From Numida meleagris (Eukaryota > Chordata > Aves > Galliformes > Numididae), in assembly GCF_002078875.1 (NCBI RefSeq), contig NC_034438.1, positions 70,973,405-71,037,404 on the forward strand: a DNA stretch of 64,000 bases, read 5' to 3'. The notes beneath the pieces were generated by a model, which was not told the origin of the DNA, did not search any database, and saw nothing but the letters and a program-made list of their open reading frames with translations. Each line of letters opens with the position of its first letter. Within the stretch, counting starts at the first letter, position 1. A program made the position numbers and the translations under genes. Of this stretch, positions 12,425 to 24,862 are shown in pieces.

Positions 12425-13436
12425 GTAGGTTGCTCCAAAAGTAATGTCTCTTATTTATTTCCATGGAAACTACAACAGATACAAAGACTGCCATAGCACT
12501 ATTTGAGAGAGCAAATTCTCAGGTACAAAACACTATTTTTGAACATAGCCACCACCATTAGCTGTGCATTTTCACTATTGATCAACAAGAGCCTGTGTCC
12601 CCCACTTATAAAAACCTGCACCATCAGAGTCAACCCACTGTTTCATAGCTGCTATGACAGTGTTCTTCTTAGGAAAATGTTGCTCATGCAGTCCACATTT
12701 CACTGGCCCAAATAGATGGAAGGCACCAAATCCAGACTATATGGTGGGTGTGGTAGGACAGTCCAGTTAAGATTGACAATAGTCTCCATGGTCTCCAAAC
12801 AGGTAAGGAGCATGACATTACTGTGTTGCAAGAGAAAGGTTGTCTTCTTCTCTGGTCTGACTGTGGAAGTTCAAGCCTTCATCTTAGTCAGTGTAGTGAT
12901 GTAGAGGCCTGATCTGATGGTTTGTCTGTGTTCCAGGAAATCCAGAAAGATTACTCCTTTCCTATTTCAAATGACAGTGCACATCACTTTACCCACTGGG
13001 GTTTGTGTCTTGAACTTCTTTGATGGGGGATTCACGTGTTACCACGCCATGGACTGCTGTTTTGAATCCAGCTCGTAGTGGTGACACCTCATCTTGCAAC
13101 CAGTAATGATGTGATCCAGAAAACTCACCTACAGCCTCATGTTGGTTCAATAGGTTCTGGCATATTTGCATATGGTGTTCTTTCTGTTCCTGTGTAAACA
13201 TTCTTGGTGCAAACTTTATGATATTCCAACACTGTCACCATAATTTCCAGTGCATTGAAGCTGATATTCAACTCTGTCCACAGTTCCCTGGTCACAATCT
13301 GCTGATTTGTGCAGATGAGAAGACTGAGGTGCTCTTTGTTTTGTGGTTTGACTACTGTGCATTTTATCAGAGTACCCCTCTGCTGCCATCTGTCACACAG
13401 CAAAAAATGTAATGGAATACTGGTGGGAAGGTTGCA
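12425..13436 (-). mobile_element. Mariner element (Galluhop type), decayed
   Basis: The left end (about 12428) carries the terminal sequence 'gttgctccaaaagtaatgtc', matching the ends of the copies at 36.4 and 39.4 kb. The body encodes, on the minus strand, a mariner transposase remnant. Near the right end the conserved 'ctctgctgccatctgtcac' block is shared with the 39.4 kb copy. The expected right terminal inverted repeat is missing: similarity stops near 13436, about 90 bases short of the terminus seen in the 39.4 kb copy. This is the longest of the three mariner copies in the window and the closest to an autonomous parent. Confidence 0.88.
12715..13403 (-). pseudogene. Mariner transposase remnant, catalytic triad lost
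   Basis: A DD34D-type mariner transposase is recognisable in several frames on the minus strand, broken by stops and frameshifts. In order it shows an N-terminal segment near 13390 (DRWQQRG), 'ELNISFNALE' (about 13260), 'TQEQKEHHMQ' (about 13185), the first catalytic box near 13097, 'EKKTTFLLQHSN' (about 12830) and 'HPPYSLDLVPS' (about 12735). In active relatives the three boxes read TGDE, HDN and PSD. Here they read TGC (codon at 13096-13098), HSN (12820-12822) and PSI (12715-12717), so all three aspartates are replaced. The protein would be inactive even without the frame breaks. A mariner transposase normally cuts and pastes the element at TA sites. Confidence 0.85.
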
Positions 13437-16400
13437 ATAGTTTTCTCATGAGCTTGTACAGAAAATGAGGAGGGAAGGGGCTTACAATGATGACATCTGT
13501 GATCTCTTCTGTTTAGTGGGATTAGCTCAGGAAACCAAACGAAAATTCACTAAGAATGTGTCTGACTTTGAAAATGTCATTCCAAGACTCAGACAATCAG
13601 TAAGGGCAATATAATATGGTTTTCGGTTTTTCAGTAGTAGTTTTGTATAGTTAGGCTAACACAGAATCTTTGGTACATGTTCACTAACTTTACTTTCATA
13701 GAACTGTAGAAAGCATATCTCCTGCTTGTTTCCAGGAGTCAGTGTCTCGCAGATATAAGTATAATGCAGTAATTGTAAAAGTATGAATGTATATTTCAAA
13801 TAAAAAATACATGCATGGTTTCCTTAATCTGAAGCAGACAGTGTGATGAAATGTTCAGTAAAAGACTCAGGTAAATGTAGAGTATGTAATATTGTACAGT
13901 CACATGCAATAGATGTGAAATTTTCAAGCCAATAAGATAAATCAAATCAAATCATGAAACAACAGAAACTCAAACAAATCAAAAAGGCACGTTTTCTTGT
14001 GACTGATGACAATTTTTTGCTGTGCCCTTCACAAAAATAGAAAACAATGATGAACACAGCAATTAGAATTACTACATTCCTCAGATGACTGAGATTTGTT
14101 GTTATGTCTTTTAGGGCCCCAGTCCAACAAATCACTTAAGAGCATGGTAAAAGTTAGGCTCATGTTTAAGAGCTTTTCTGGATCGGGGCCTGAGATAGGT
14201 GCATTCCCATCTCATCTCTGAGAAATAAAAATTAATTTTCTTAAAAGATGTTAGGAAATTTTGTCCCTTAGTATGGAATAGAGTTATAGTGGGTTGTCTG
14301 GCATGATACATGTCCTTTATCCTTAACAAAAGATAGTGACTGCTGTGGGGGAAAGGATATTGTACTTGATTGGGCCAAAAATTTGGCATTGTCCTGCGTA
14401 TCTTACATTCTTTATGAAATAAAATTAAATATGTACTTACACAGTGTGGCTATCAACTAACAGAGTATCTCAACTATGAGCCATTTCAGCCAAGCATATT
14501 GACTGTGACTTTGGCCATACGTAAACATAATAACGGTAAGGTAAATGCATACGTTAAAAGAAGAGAAAAACCTCATATGTTTGCCTATGTATTGTAGTTA
14601 ACCTGAGAAAATGTAATTTGTTTCACTAATAGATTAGGATTACAACTCACTCTCTAACGTTTAATACAATTATTAAAAGGAGCTTAAGATAAAAGCTGCT
14701 TCTGTTGAAGTGAAAAATGGTCTCTCTGTATTTAATTGGGCATGAATTCACCTTGAGAACTTATATTCTCAGAATCCCTCTTCTAATTTAAAAATAGAAC
14801 AAAATGAGCTGCTAAAAGAGAGCTACAGCGTGACGGTAACATTCAATATGGCACCGATATTCCAGACAACTGAAAAAAATTCTTTTATTTCTTTTTTCCT
14901 TTCATGATTTTACCATTCTTCAAACTTTCATTTTCAAAAGCCTGAATAGAAAAGGAGACTTTACTTGCACGATCTGGAATTCATCATAAAGGCAGCATGA
15001 GAAGGAAGGGATTTCAGAGCTACAGAGGCACTGCAGAAAAGCTTTTGATCCTCTGCTGTGTACAGTTCAGTTTTAAACATTTAGTTTGGTCCTAAATAGC
15101 TCAAAATCTACAGTCTTAAATACTTGTCAGTACTAAATCACTCAAGTGATACTTAATCCAGTTATGACAATAATTGCATGTATATAATCAGTAACATACT
15201 GTTTAACTTCATTTTAATTATGTTCTTCATACTCATAATACTTGAATACATCAACCTGGAGAAGTCTTAAAATTAGGATGTTTTATTCCTACCTTTGCTT
15301 AGCATTTCACAAAATGCTATATATGAAGACGATTTAATAACTTCTTATAAATCAACTGCACTGGGGTTTAATAACTGTAGATATTTGTTCCTGAACTCCA
15401 ACCAGTTGGTTTATGCTGTTGTGTTATGCAGAGCTGAACACAGTACTGTAAGGTACATTTTCATTTTCTCAAGGGAAGCCACTGAAAATGTGCCAGAAAT
15501 TGGGCTTAGCTTCTTCCTGTTCAAAATATACCGAAAGATGCATAGATTTAAGAAAAAAATCATCCTTTTTTATATTATTAAACATAAGTGAAATTCTTAC
15601 AAGAATATTCTATTGTTGACTAACACTCATGGAGTTTTTCGCATAAATAAATGAAGAAAAAGTACTATTTTTGTGCCATTTAAGTTGACATATATCTAGG
15701 AAGAGTTATTTCTTGTTAGCACACTGTGCCTCAAAAGTAAATTTCTCTTTTACAGGTAAATGGAAAGTAAATCATTTTATGCCACTTGGTTGAGAATGAG
15801 GAATATTTAAAAATAATAATGTCGATATAGCATGATACTTTTCATCAGCTCTGATGCCATGTTGGGTGCTACTTTATTGTGATGTAGTTCCCAAGATGAA
15901 ATGATTGACATATTAATAATTTTTACTTTGACCAGGAAAAATTGGAAAATGAGAGGCTTGTCTAAAAGATTTATCTTCAGAGTAGCAAAACAATGTAAAA
16001 ATATTCTTCAATGATGCTTCTTTATATGCAGTACAACACAAGAAATCTGTGACCTATTACTCTACTTTGAATTAAGCTTAAGTGTAACATTAATAAGGCA
16101 TGCATATTTGCCATGAAAGCCAGACAGTAGTGTAGGTGCCCAGTGTCTATGAAACTGTGCTTTAATACATCAGACACATTTGATGTGACAGTTACCACTG
16201 CAAAATAAATATTTATGAACATTTTGTTGAAGAGTGCTTTTTCCTGGCAGTTGTAAATAACAGTAGTGTTTGGGGCCCCAGTTTTGTGACGGTCTTAGGA
16301 GGCAGACCCTCTGCAGGGTACCGAATACCCTGTTTGCTTTAGGGTCCTCTTGTGACATCTGAATGGTACTGCTGATGTCTAGCAATCCTGCCTTTCCTAA

Positions 16401-19320
16401 TACATTTCCATAAAATAATCAGGAGCCTGGAAATTGTAGGTTTCTACTTCTTTGGGTTGTGCCCTTTCGGATGTTTTTCTTTTGAAGGGACTTGAATAGT
16501 ACCAAGAGATTAATTGATATTTACGTAAAAGGGGAGTAATGCAGCTCAGAACAATGTCTAGCTATTTATGATCAACACCTCTTTCACCTAGCTGCTTTAA
16601 ACTATGAAACACATTTTGCAGGTGCACTGAGCATGAGTTCCTGGATTCAGTGTGACATGCTTCTAAGTACATAGAATACAAGGAATTAAATGATAAAATC
16701 ATCACAGATTTGCTTCGTCAAGCTACCTTCTTAAGTCTGCTTTACAATGGATTCACATTGCCTGCAGACATGAAGCAGAGGCATAAAACGAAGCCTGCCT
16801 GATTTCTAAATCATCATCACATAAAGAGCTATAATTCATTTTTAATGAAGAAGAAATGACAGAAAAACCACGTGCAAGCATTTAACAGAGACTGTATACT
16901 CACTAAGATTTTATCGGTTGCTTTCACCTTATCCTTAAATTCTATAGCCTGATGCAATATGTGTAGAGTAAGTTGGATATTTTTAGAACCCTTTTATAAA
17001 AAGCTAATATTAGAAATAAATGATGCTTTAGATTTAGGTGGTTGTGGGAAGCTCGAACACTTTTTGTCTCAAAGCTTGTTCAGCAGCATCCATCTGAGAC
17101 ATAACCTGCTCGACAAGCTTTTGGGGTTAATGGTTACTATGAGCATAGTGGTAAGAGAAATGTATACTGCTGAGCAACCAGAAGAACCCCTTTTTGACTG
17201 TTGCTCTTTTTGGGCATTTTGGGCATCTTTTGGGCAAGAGAGATGTCACTGGATCCCTGGTGGTGATTATCCCCACTTTGTAAACTGTTTGCTAGTATTT
17301 CTGTCTTTACTAAAACTAACTTCACCATCTTCCCCGCATTCCCCAGCTGCTTAGAATTTGTAATAAATCAACTGGACATCATTTGGCCTCTTGCTGCATT
17401 TGTTTTCCTCCAGGTTTATATATGTCAAACCATCTCCTCCAATAACTGGAGCAAGATAGTGGTATGCATGGAGTTTTTCCTATAATGTATCAAGAATGTA
17501 CAGTTTAAATATATGATTTATTGCAAGCAGAATGTGAAACAGTGCTAAATCTGTATGTTACTAACCTTGTTAATAAAGAATGGATCTTAGCAAGCAGCGT
17601 GTGATTTTCATATACTTAGGAGATGAAAAGAACACAGTAAGTGATTGGATTTCAGTAATGCATTGATAAAGTATGATGAAATCTGCTTCTCACAATTTGT
17701 TCAAGTCTGCTTTCAGTCTGACTTAAAGACTGTGAGTAAAAATTAATGAGAAATGGTGAAGTATTTTGTACCTGACGGGGAATGTTAGAATCTGAATTCA
17801 CTGAAATCTTATTTTAAAATCCTCAGCAGCAATCTGGAGAAGAGTGTTGTCTTTACAGACTATAGGAAAGAGCTGAAGACATCTGCAAAAGGTGGAAAAT
17901 GAATTATTTGTGAGAATAATATATTTTTAAGAATAAAATCTTTAAAGCGGTTCTGTAGACATCTTAATATGTCTATAGAACCATTCACTGGAGAAAGAAT
18001 GTCTGTGTCCATCTGAATGCACCTGGTAATGCCATATTACCAGCCGAGATCTTTGGCAACTGCAAAGCTGGAACAGAGACGCTAGTGGGATAGGTGATTA
18101 TTACTCTTTACTTGCTGTGCAGTGCAATTGTAAAAGGAGGCATGCTGTATTGCATTCTGCTTATTAGAGAGATGTAAACAGCAGGCACACTTCACAAACT
18201 CAGAGGATCCTAGCCTATACAACAGCTAAGGAGAATCTCATCTTGAGGTGGCACTCGTGAAAACAAGATTAAGGCCACTGCAGACTCTGTACCTGATCTG
18301 GAAACTGTGCTGCCAGTGAAGAAGCACAATTGAAAAGTTTTCTCTTGAACTCTCAGGAATGTTACAGCTTTATTTTGAGGAATACCAGTCTCTAACCACA
18401 TTTTCTCACAGTTGTCTTTTACAGCTCCTTGACAGACCTTTGCTTACTCCATCAGAGCTTCATGGTTTAATAGCAGTTCACCATTCAGACCAACCTGTGT
18501 GAAAACTGTAGCTAGACTTGATATATTTTATAATTTTTTTCCCATCTCCTGCGTACAAAGGAACTGTTCTAAACACCAAATGAGTTTTCTGGCTGGAAGG
18601 ATCCTGTACTGTTGGTCTTTCCTATTGAGTTCATTCCAGTTTTTACCTTTCCATTAAATTTTCTTTGATACAGAGAAAAGAGTAAGAATAACTCTTGGTG
18701 CTGACAGAAACCTGTAATGAAACAAACTTGAAAGTGAGGTAATATGCTGGTGTTTAGCAGCAAAGTAATCTTGTCTTGTAGTGGTGAAAAACTTAGCCCT
18801 AACTCTAAACTTTGAATCTTTCCTTTGCTGTAAGATGTTTCTGTATTGTTAATAAACCTTTTCACTTGATCGATAATTTTCTGTAATGTGCTTTCAGAGT
18901 TGGAAGGGTGACTCCTACTCACAGGATTCAAGGGTTGTTATATAATTTTATTTTACTTATTTTTTTTTCTCATTTTTAAATTATTCCCATTATTTTTTCT
19001 ACTCTTTGATCAGTGAGGTGACATTTTTGGGATAATCCTCATAGTGACTAGAAGAACACGTTTTTGAGAGGTAAGAGCAAGTTTGAACTTATTCTCCTCC
19101 TTCAGTGTCTGAAAGGTATTCTTCCCGATGTTTTGATGTGATAACTTATAGTTCCAACTGAACATGAACAAACAAAATGTGTAATTAATTAGAGTAGTTC
19201 GTCCTCTTTATCAGTTGCCCTGGTTTTATCAGTATTCCATATCATAACATCGTGGGACAGGCTGTTGGGTGTAGACACATTTTCTCACATTTATATTTTC
19301 TCTCATTCCTTTTAACAAAT
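13437..19320. other. Unique AT-rich stretch, one LTR-like block
   Basis: No gene was recognised. Two places stand out and are listed elsewhere: an LTR-like block at about 17.15-17.4 kb, and a 120-codon open frame on the minus strand at 18569-18931 whose first 50 residues are protein-like but unrecognised. The rest is AT-rich with no repeat family seen. Confidence 0.5.
17150..17400 (+). mobile_element. Possible LTR remnant
   Basis: The block is less AT-rich than its surroundings. It ends in a segment that looks like LTR U3-R-U5 sequence: 'ccccgcattccccagctgct' followed by a polyadenylation-type AATAAA at about 17362 and 'tcaactggac'. I see no matching second LTR, clear TG...CA ends or target-site duplication. 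The assignment rests on resemblance to bird LTR 3' regions only, and a unique sequence is possible. Confidence 0.25.
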
Positions 19321-19410
19321 TAGTTTATCATATCTCAATCGAGCTTTCCCCCTTCCTTCCCCTGCCCCATCCTCCCAAGGGGTGGGAGAGGTGTTGTGTC
19401 ATTAACTCTT
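19321..19410 (+). mobile_element. Degenerate ERVL-like LTR 3' end
   Basis: 'tatctcaatcgagctttccc', a pyrimidine run, 'ccccatcctccca' and 'ggggtgggagag' follow the same order as the 3' part of the solo LTRs at 36.2 kb and 59.4 kb, where the equivalents are 'tatctcaacccatgag' and 'ctctcccccatccca'. Only the last 90 bases or so are recognisable. No internal retroviral sequence is present. Confidence 0.4.
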
Positions 19411-19770
19411 CAAACTACGACATTAGTTCTTTCATAAGAAACATTAGAGGCGGGGTGATCCTGAAGACTGAAATGCCATTACAACTTTGAGTATAATTGC
19501 TAGTAAACAGTGTTTAAAGCATTCTGAGGTCAGAAGAATGAAGATGAAATAGTGCTGCTGCTGTTCGTGTTTCTTACGTCATGCAGATAAAATCCCAGTT
19601 GCCAAATTCATTGGTAGTCTAGGAATGTCTGTATAATTCAGTAAAAGATCTGTGATTTGCAACTGTTTTCTACACAGTCTGGAAGTAATTTGACATTAAA
19701 ATGCCTTCAGATAATCTGAATACTAAGAAAAATACAATTCTGAGTTTTCCTTTCCCAGATGCTGCTTATT

Positions 19771-19935
19771 TACTTGTGGAGCTCTAGCTCTTTTTCCAAG
19801 GACTTTAAAGCAGTAAAATAAATGCTACATATAGCAAGTACATTAATTCCAATCAAGTAGAAAACACTTTTTATTCTGTGCATTGAATACTGACGTGCTG
19901 AAATCCCTGAGGTGGAAGTGTTGGAGGGCTCATCG
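19771..19935 (-). other. Possible terminal coding exon with one TM helix
   Basis: On the minus strand an open frame reads a Ser/Thr-rich segment (DEPSNTSTSGISARQ), a short basic stretch (HRIKS), a hydrophobic segment of about 20 residues (VFYLIGINVLAICSIYFTAL), then KSLEKELELHK and a stop. This arrangement is typical of a single-pass membrane protein tail. An AG preceded by a T-rich tract lies just upstream (19937-19936), which could be a 3' splice site. I do not recognise the protein. Hydrophobic peptides arise easily from T-rich DNA, so chance is a serious alternative. Confidence 0.15.
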
Positions 19936-20195
19936 CTCATAATAATGAATAAAATAGACAATTTTACAGAACTTTGGCATAATTTCATAACACTATGTGA
20001 GTAAGTGCTATCCCTCTGGCCAATTACTGCAAAGTTATTGATGACCATAGATTTATGTTAGATTTAATACAGTAAGCTATGTGTTTCTGTGAGTTTTCTA
20101 TTCTGCTTTTAACTTTTCCTTAAATGTATAAGTCTCTTTGTTGACAATACTAAAAAGAATAGATTTACTAAAATATGCAGCTCCCAGATTTATGC

Positions 20196-20302
20196 AAAAA
20201 ATAAAGAAAGAAAAGGGAAAAGGAGAAAGACAAAGAGTGAGAGAAAGAAAAAAAAAGAAGGAAAAGGAAAAAGAGAAAGAAAAAGAAAAATGAAAAAAGT
20301 GA
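20196..20302. repeat. Polypurine (GAAA-rich) tract
   Basis: About 107 bases that are almost all A and G on the plus strand, built of irregular GAAA, GGAAAA and GAGAAA units, with only about five pyrimidines. It could adopt triplex-type structure. A tract of the opposite strand composition lies at 28.9 kb. Confidence 0.9.
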
Positions 20303-23193
20303 GTGTTTATATTTGTTAAGAAATGATTTATATCTAGTGAAACAATTCTGGATAATTGCAGTCGTGGCAGTGTACATGTCTTCTGTATTTTGAGGGATGC
20401 TTGAAGGGTAGGCAGCACTTTACTGTAAATGTAAAGTCAGTGAAATAAAGTGCACAAAAAAGTCTTTGGATATGAATTTTTAGTTATCCCCCTAAAACAA
20501 AAATGGATGTCTTGAAGTATTGTTACAAAATCGCAGATGTTTATGAAAACATCAATAAGAATGTTCAAACAGTTGTTGTATCACCTGTAGTAGCTTTAAC
20601 AATGTTCTTTCAAAAATAGTTAATGATGTTAGAGTACAACCTCATCTAAGGCACAATATTTCTATTGAAAATTTCTAAATACTAATTTAGGATGTTTCAT
20701 GTTTTTAAGACCATTGTTTTGTAAAGTGTAGAACTGAAGTTCATGAAGAGAAAAGGTCCTCATCATTGCAGAACTTAGTATCTATTCATATTTACAATAC
20801 TCCATTTTCCACAGCTATTGCAAATAACGTTGTTGCACGTAGAGATTGCTCTTTAAATATCTAAGCACTTATTATCATAAAAAATCGCTCATTCTGGACA
20901 TATGATTATTTCCAGAATAGTGGTATTATACACAAGCTCCTTTGTGAGTTTTCCCTATGCATTTGTTGTCCTTTATATGATTACTGCTGCAAGAAATAAT
21001 AAGAAATAAAACACAGTTAGCATCAGGCATGATGGGATTTTTATGAATTTGTACACATTAAGTGGCTTTTGTAGTAATTCTCGTGAATGACCCTCTAGCA
21101 GATAAGAAGTTGATTACACACTATAGAGCTGATTCCTTGCCTAGCAAAAGGCAAAACAGAGCTGCTTTGAATTATTCCTTTTCTGTTTCTGGCAAGGACT
21201 GGTAATATAAACACTTTTGATATTAAAGGATGTTGTTTCAGAGCTGAAGGGAAATTGGAAACATATATTTCCCTCTTGACTTTCTTGATAAAATGACTCT
21301 GTAAATATACAACAATGTATGTCAATTTCTCATGTTGCTTATTGTTTTACTGTTTCAGGACTTTTACAGTACTGTCATAAAAGTACAAATCTCCTTCCTA
21401 TCAGATACTTCTACAGTATCTATCAGCTTTCATCAGAAGTCTATCTGCTTTGTGAATATCTAATCCAAAACATACTGCTCATTGTAATATTTTTTCCATC
21501 AAATTCATAAATAATACTCTATTCGTTCAGTGAACTGTTTTTTTTTAATTACATATGTTGTAATCAAGGTAATGACATGATGAAATAATATTCTTATCTG
21601 CAAGAGAATGTATATCATTCCCTTTCTTTCTTGTATTTCAGGTACCCATACACACAAGCCAACCGTGCCACAATTGTCATCCCTTGACACCAAACATGAA
21701 ACATAATCTAAAACACTTTGCGATTATTCTTATAGAAACTTGTTATTTTCCAGAACTGAAACTGTTTGAATATGTCCTGCATAAGGCATATGTTCAGGTT
21801 TATCTGCTTTCCTTTTTTCTATTTTTGTTGATGTTTTTCATTCCTCTCTAACAAAGAATGAATCGATAATAATGAATTCCATATTTCCTAAGATTTAAAA
21901 GTGGAAGACTCATTTGCTCGAAATTTGCTAAAAATTAGCAAGTAGATTTGCAGAATGAAAATGAGAAAGTGTCTGAACTTTAGACAATTGTTATAAATTA
22001 TTCAACAAATATGAATTGAAGATTCATTTCCACCACAATTTGCATCTTTGATGGTGGCAGGTCTCTCATGATAAATAATTGCAGCAAAGATATACACACA
22101 TCTTTGCACTAGGAACAGTGGAGAGCATACGAGTTGAACTTGTGTTTATTGTTTTCCATTTTTTTTCCCAATTCTTTTTTTCCAATATGTTTTTTTGAAA
22201 CTGCGCTTCTAACAATTTCCTGACCTTTTTTGTGTGATTTCCATGTAGATTGCTGTGTAAATGGGCTTATGAACGCCCTTACTGTTGCTCACTCATAAAA
22301 GTATTCTTTATGTTCAGTTGTTTATAGTCAAAGATTTAAAGCTCTTTGTGCCGTTGTGTGAAACAATATTTGTTTATCAAGTATAAAAAAGAGAATCAGA
22401 TAAGACCATTTACTAAGGGATTATATTTTTATCTGCTATATAGTTGACATGAAAGCAAAGGCACCTCACAATATACAAGGTTAGAACATCTGAGTCGTTG
22501 GGTACAAGCTCTAATAACTCCTGAAGAACAGTCAGATACTAATTTTAGAGAGTCTGCCACATGCTGTACCAAAGAAACATGATGAATTGTAAGAATGTAT
22601 AATATCTGGTGCTCAAACAGCATATTTTATCCGAGAATCTTGAAGTAGAATATGAACAATTGGTTATACAAGTGTTATAAGGTCTCTGGGAGGAAGGTAA
22701 GCATGAATTTCCCTTGTGACAGATAATTCTCTTTGGAAGAAGATATTTAAGGTGCTGTTATAATTCCATAAACCTGTTTATGAAAAATTCAGTACTACCT
22801 GTTAATCAGATCTTAACTTTCACTCTGTGGGGTGGAGACTGCTGCCTTGGTAGGGAAAACCAGAAGTCTTGGAGTAGGACTGTGGGAGCAAGTGAACTTA
22901 TGAGAATCTTATTCCACAGGAGAAATTCAAGACAAATCAACAACCAGGTCTCCTCTTTCCTCTAATAATTTCCCTGGCATTCATACAGAATTTTTTAGTT
23001 CTGTTCTTGAGGGTAGCATTTCTCTCTGATATTACTAAGCAGTGATATATCTGGAATCCCCTGACAGATGCATATGTGAAGTTCAGCTGGATTTCAGGCC
23101 AGTTTTATAAATTGTCACTTGCGTCCATCTGAACTTATACAATCATTTTAATCTTCAGCTAAAAACCTGCTCTTTTAAATGACAATTTTCTGT

Positions 23194-23350
23194 AATAGAA
23201 TCACAGATTGGTTGAATTTGACAGGGAACTCTGAGGGGCATCTTGTCCAACACCCCTGCACTGGCAGGGCCGCCTTGATCAGGCTGCCCAGGACCATGTC
23301 CAGATGGCTTTTTAATATCTCCAAGGAGGGAGACTCCTGGGCAACCAGCC
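23194..23350 (-). mobile_element. CR1 LINE 3' fragment
   Basis: Begins with the tail sequence AATAGAATCACAGATTGG and continues through 'gtccaacacccctgc', 'aggctgcccaggaccatgtc' and 'atctccaaggagggagactc', the standard reverse-complement CR1 3' UTR. It is about 157 bases, severely 5'-truncated and has no coding capacity. Confidence 0.92.
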
Positions 23351-24593
23351 TCATATACCATTATACAGTCATTGACAAGTATTTCAAGGCATATGCAACA
23401 TATTTACAAACCATCTTCTGATCTTTGTCTGCGATGCCTCACTTCATAGCACTATTCCATGAGCACTTCATGGAAAGTAATTTAATGAATTGTTGTTTTA
23501 GGCCCTGGCTCCTGGCAGGCTGATCTTGCCTAAGATTTCTTTGGGAAGTTTTCTGGTCTGCTTTTCTGAACCACTCAACTGCCTTCTCAGCTGTGCTTTT
23601 GGCTCCTGGACATGCCCCATTATGCTCTCAGATTTTTTTTCTTTGACCTTGGTGATCTCAATGAATCTGTAAGACTCGACTCAACTGTAAGTTCTGGCCT
23701 AGAAGCATATTTTTTCCTGGAATTACCAGCTATTTTCCTGCTGGCAAAATGAAACATTACTTAAACATAAGAACATGTTTCCTAATGCCCTTACACTGTA
23801 ATATAAATAAATGCAAATCAAATTTGAATTATTCATAAGCAATGTTTTTAGCATTTTTTTCCTAAAACTTCTTTGAGGATATTTCTTTACGAAGCTATTT
23901 TTTTTTCTTCAGATACGGGAAAAACTTATAAGCAGAAAACAGTATTTTAGCTATAATAAAATTCACACATTTTATTTCTTAGATTTTCTACCTAACAGCA
24001 AATAGACTAGACAATATTCAATTCCTTTGTAGTCTGGTTTCAAAAAACCAAAATATGTTAATGTTGTTACTTGAGAGTTCTTTTCTTATCTCTGAGTAGA
24101 CCATAGCTTGCAAAATTTAGGAGTAGCTCTGTGTGAATATGCATGGAGTTTGATGAATGGAGTGTGGCTTGATTCTAGGTCTCTCCTAAATTTATTTATG
24201 GTGTAGACAAGAACAATGAGAACACACCAGGTTATCTTTGATGAATAAGTATTAATAATATTAAAAAAGAAAGGCTGTTTTCTAGCTACATTAACTGGCA
24301 TACTGTTAGGATGATGGTAACTACCTGATTGTGTTTAAGATATCCAGTGTGAAAACAAAGTCTGGTGAAGACTTCAGAAACAGCAAATTTAGATAATTTT
24401 GTTAATTTTAGGCTATATCTAACCCATCACTATTGAAATATAATATTCGGTATATATTTTCATTTAATCAATATGCATAATGTGGAATGAAAACAAAACA
24501 TTGGAAAATTAGACCTGAGGGCTTGTTCTCTTGCAAGGAATTAAATTAAATATTGCATTTTATTTTAGTGAGAGACTAAGTTAAGATAGATTT
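23351..24593. other. Unique stretch, nothing recognised
   Basis: Lies between two minus-strand CR1 tails. The part at 23500-23640 is less AT-rich than average but matches no family known to me. Confidence 0.55.
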
Positions 24594-24862
24594 ATCATAG
24601 AATCATAGAATGGTTTGGGTTGGAAGGGACCCTTAAAATCATCTAGTTCCAATCCCCTGCTACAGGCAGGGACACCTCCCTGTAGACCAGGTTGCTCACA
24701 GCCCCATCCAGCCTGGCTCTGAATGCTTCCAGAGAGAGGGCATTCACAACCTCTCTGGGCAACCAGTTTCAGTGTCTCAACACTCTCACACTAAAGGATT
24801 TCTTCCTAATATCTAGCCTTAACCTAATTTCTTCCAGTTTAAAGGTATTTCCTCTTTAATTT
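24594..24862 (-). mobile_element. CR1 LINE 3' fragment
   Basis: Starts with ATCATAGAATCATAGAATGG, two tail units, then 'ggttggaagggacccttaaa' and on through the 3' UTR into the end of ORF2 ('ttcttcctaatatctagcct'). It is about 269 bases long. The tail is nearly undamaged, which suggests a younger insertion than the copy at 23.2 kb. Confidence 0.95.

Larger units (their letters stand above)
19411..23193. other. Unique AT-rich stretch with purine tract
   Basis: No gene was recognised except the possible terminal exon at 19771-19935 (minus strand). The purine tract at 20196 is listed separately. Nothing else recognisable. Confidence 0.5.

Noticed and set aside
20098..20418. Minus-strand frames of 106 and 69 codons rich in Phe and Ser
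   Set aside because: Low-complexity translation of the polypurine tract.
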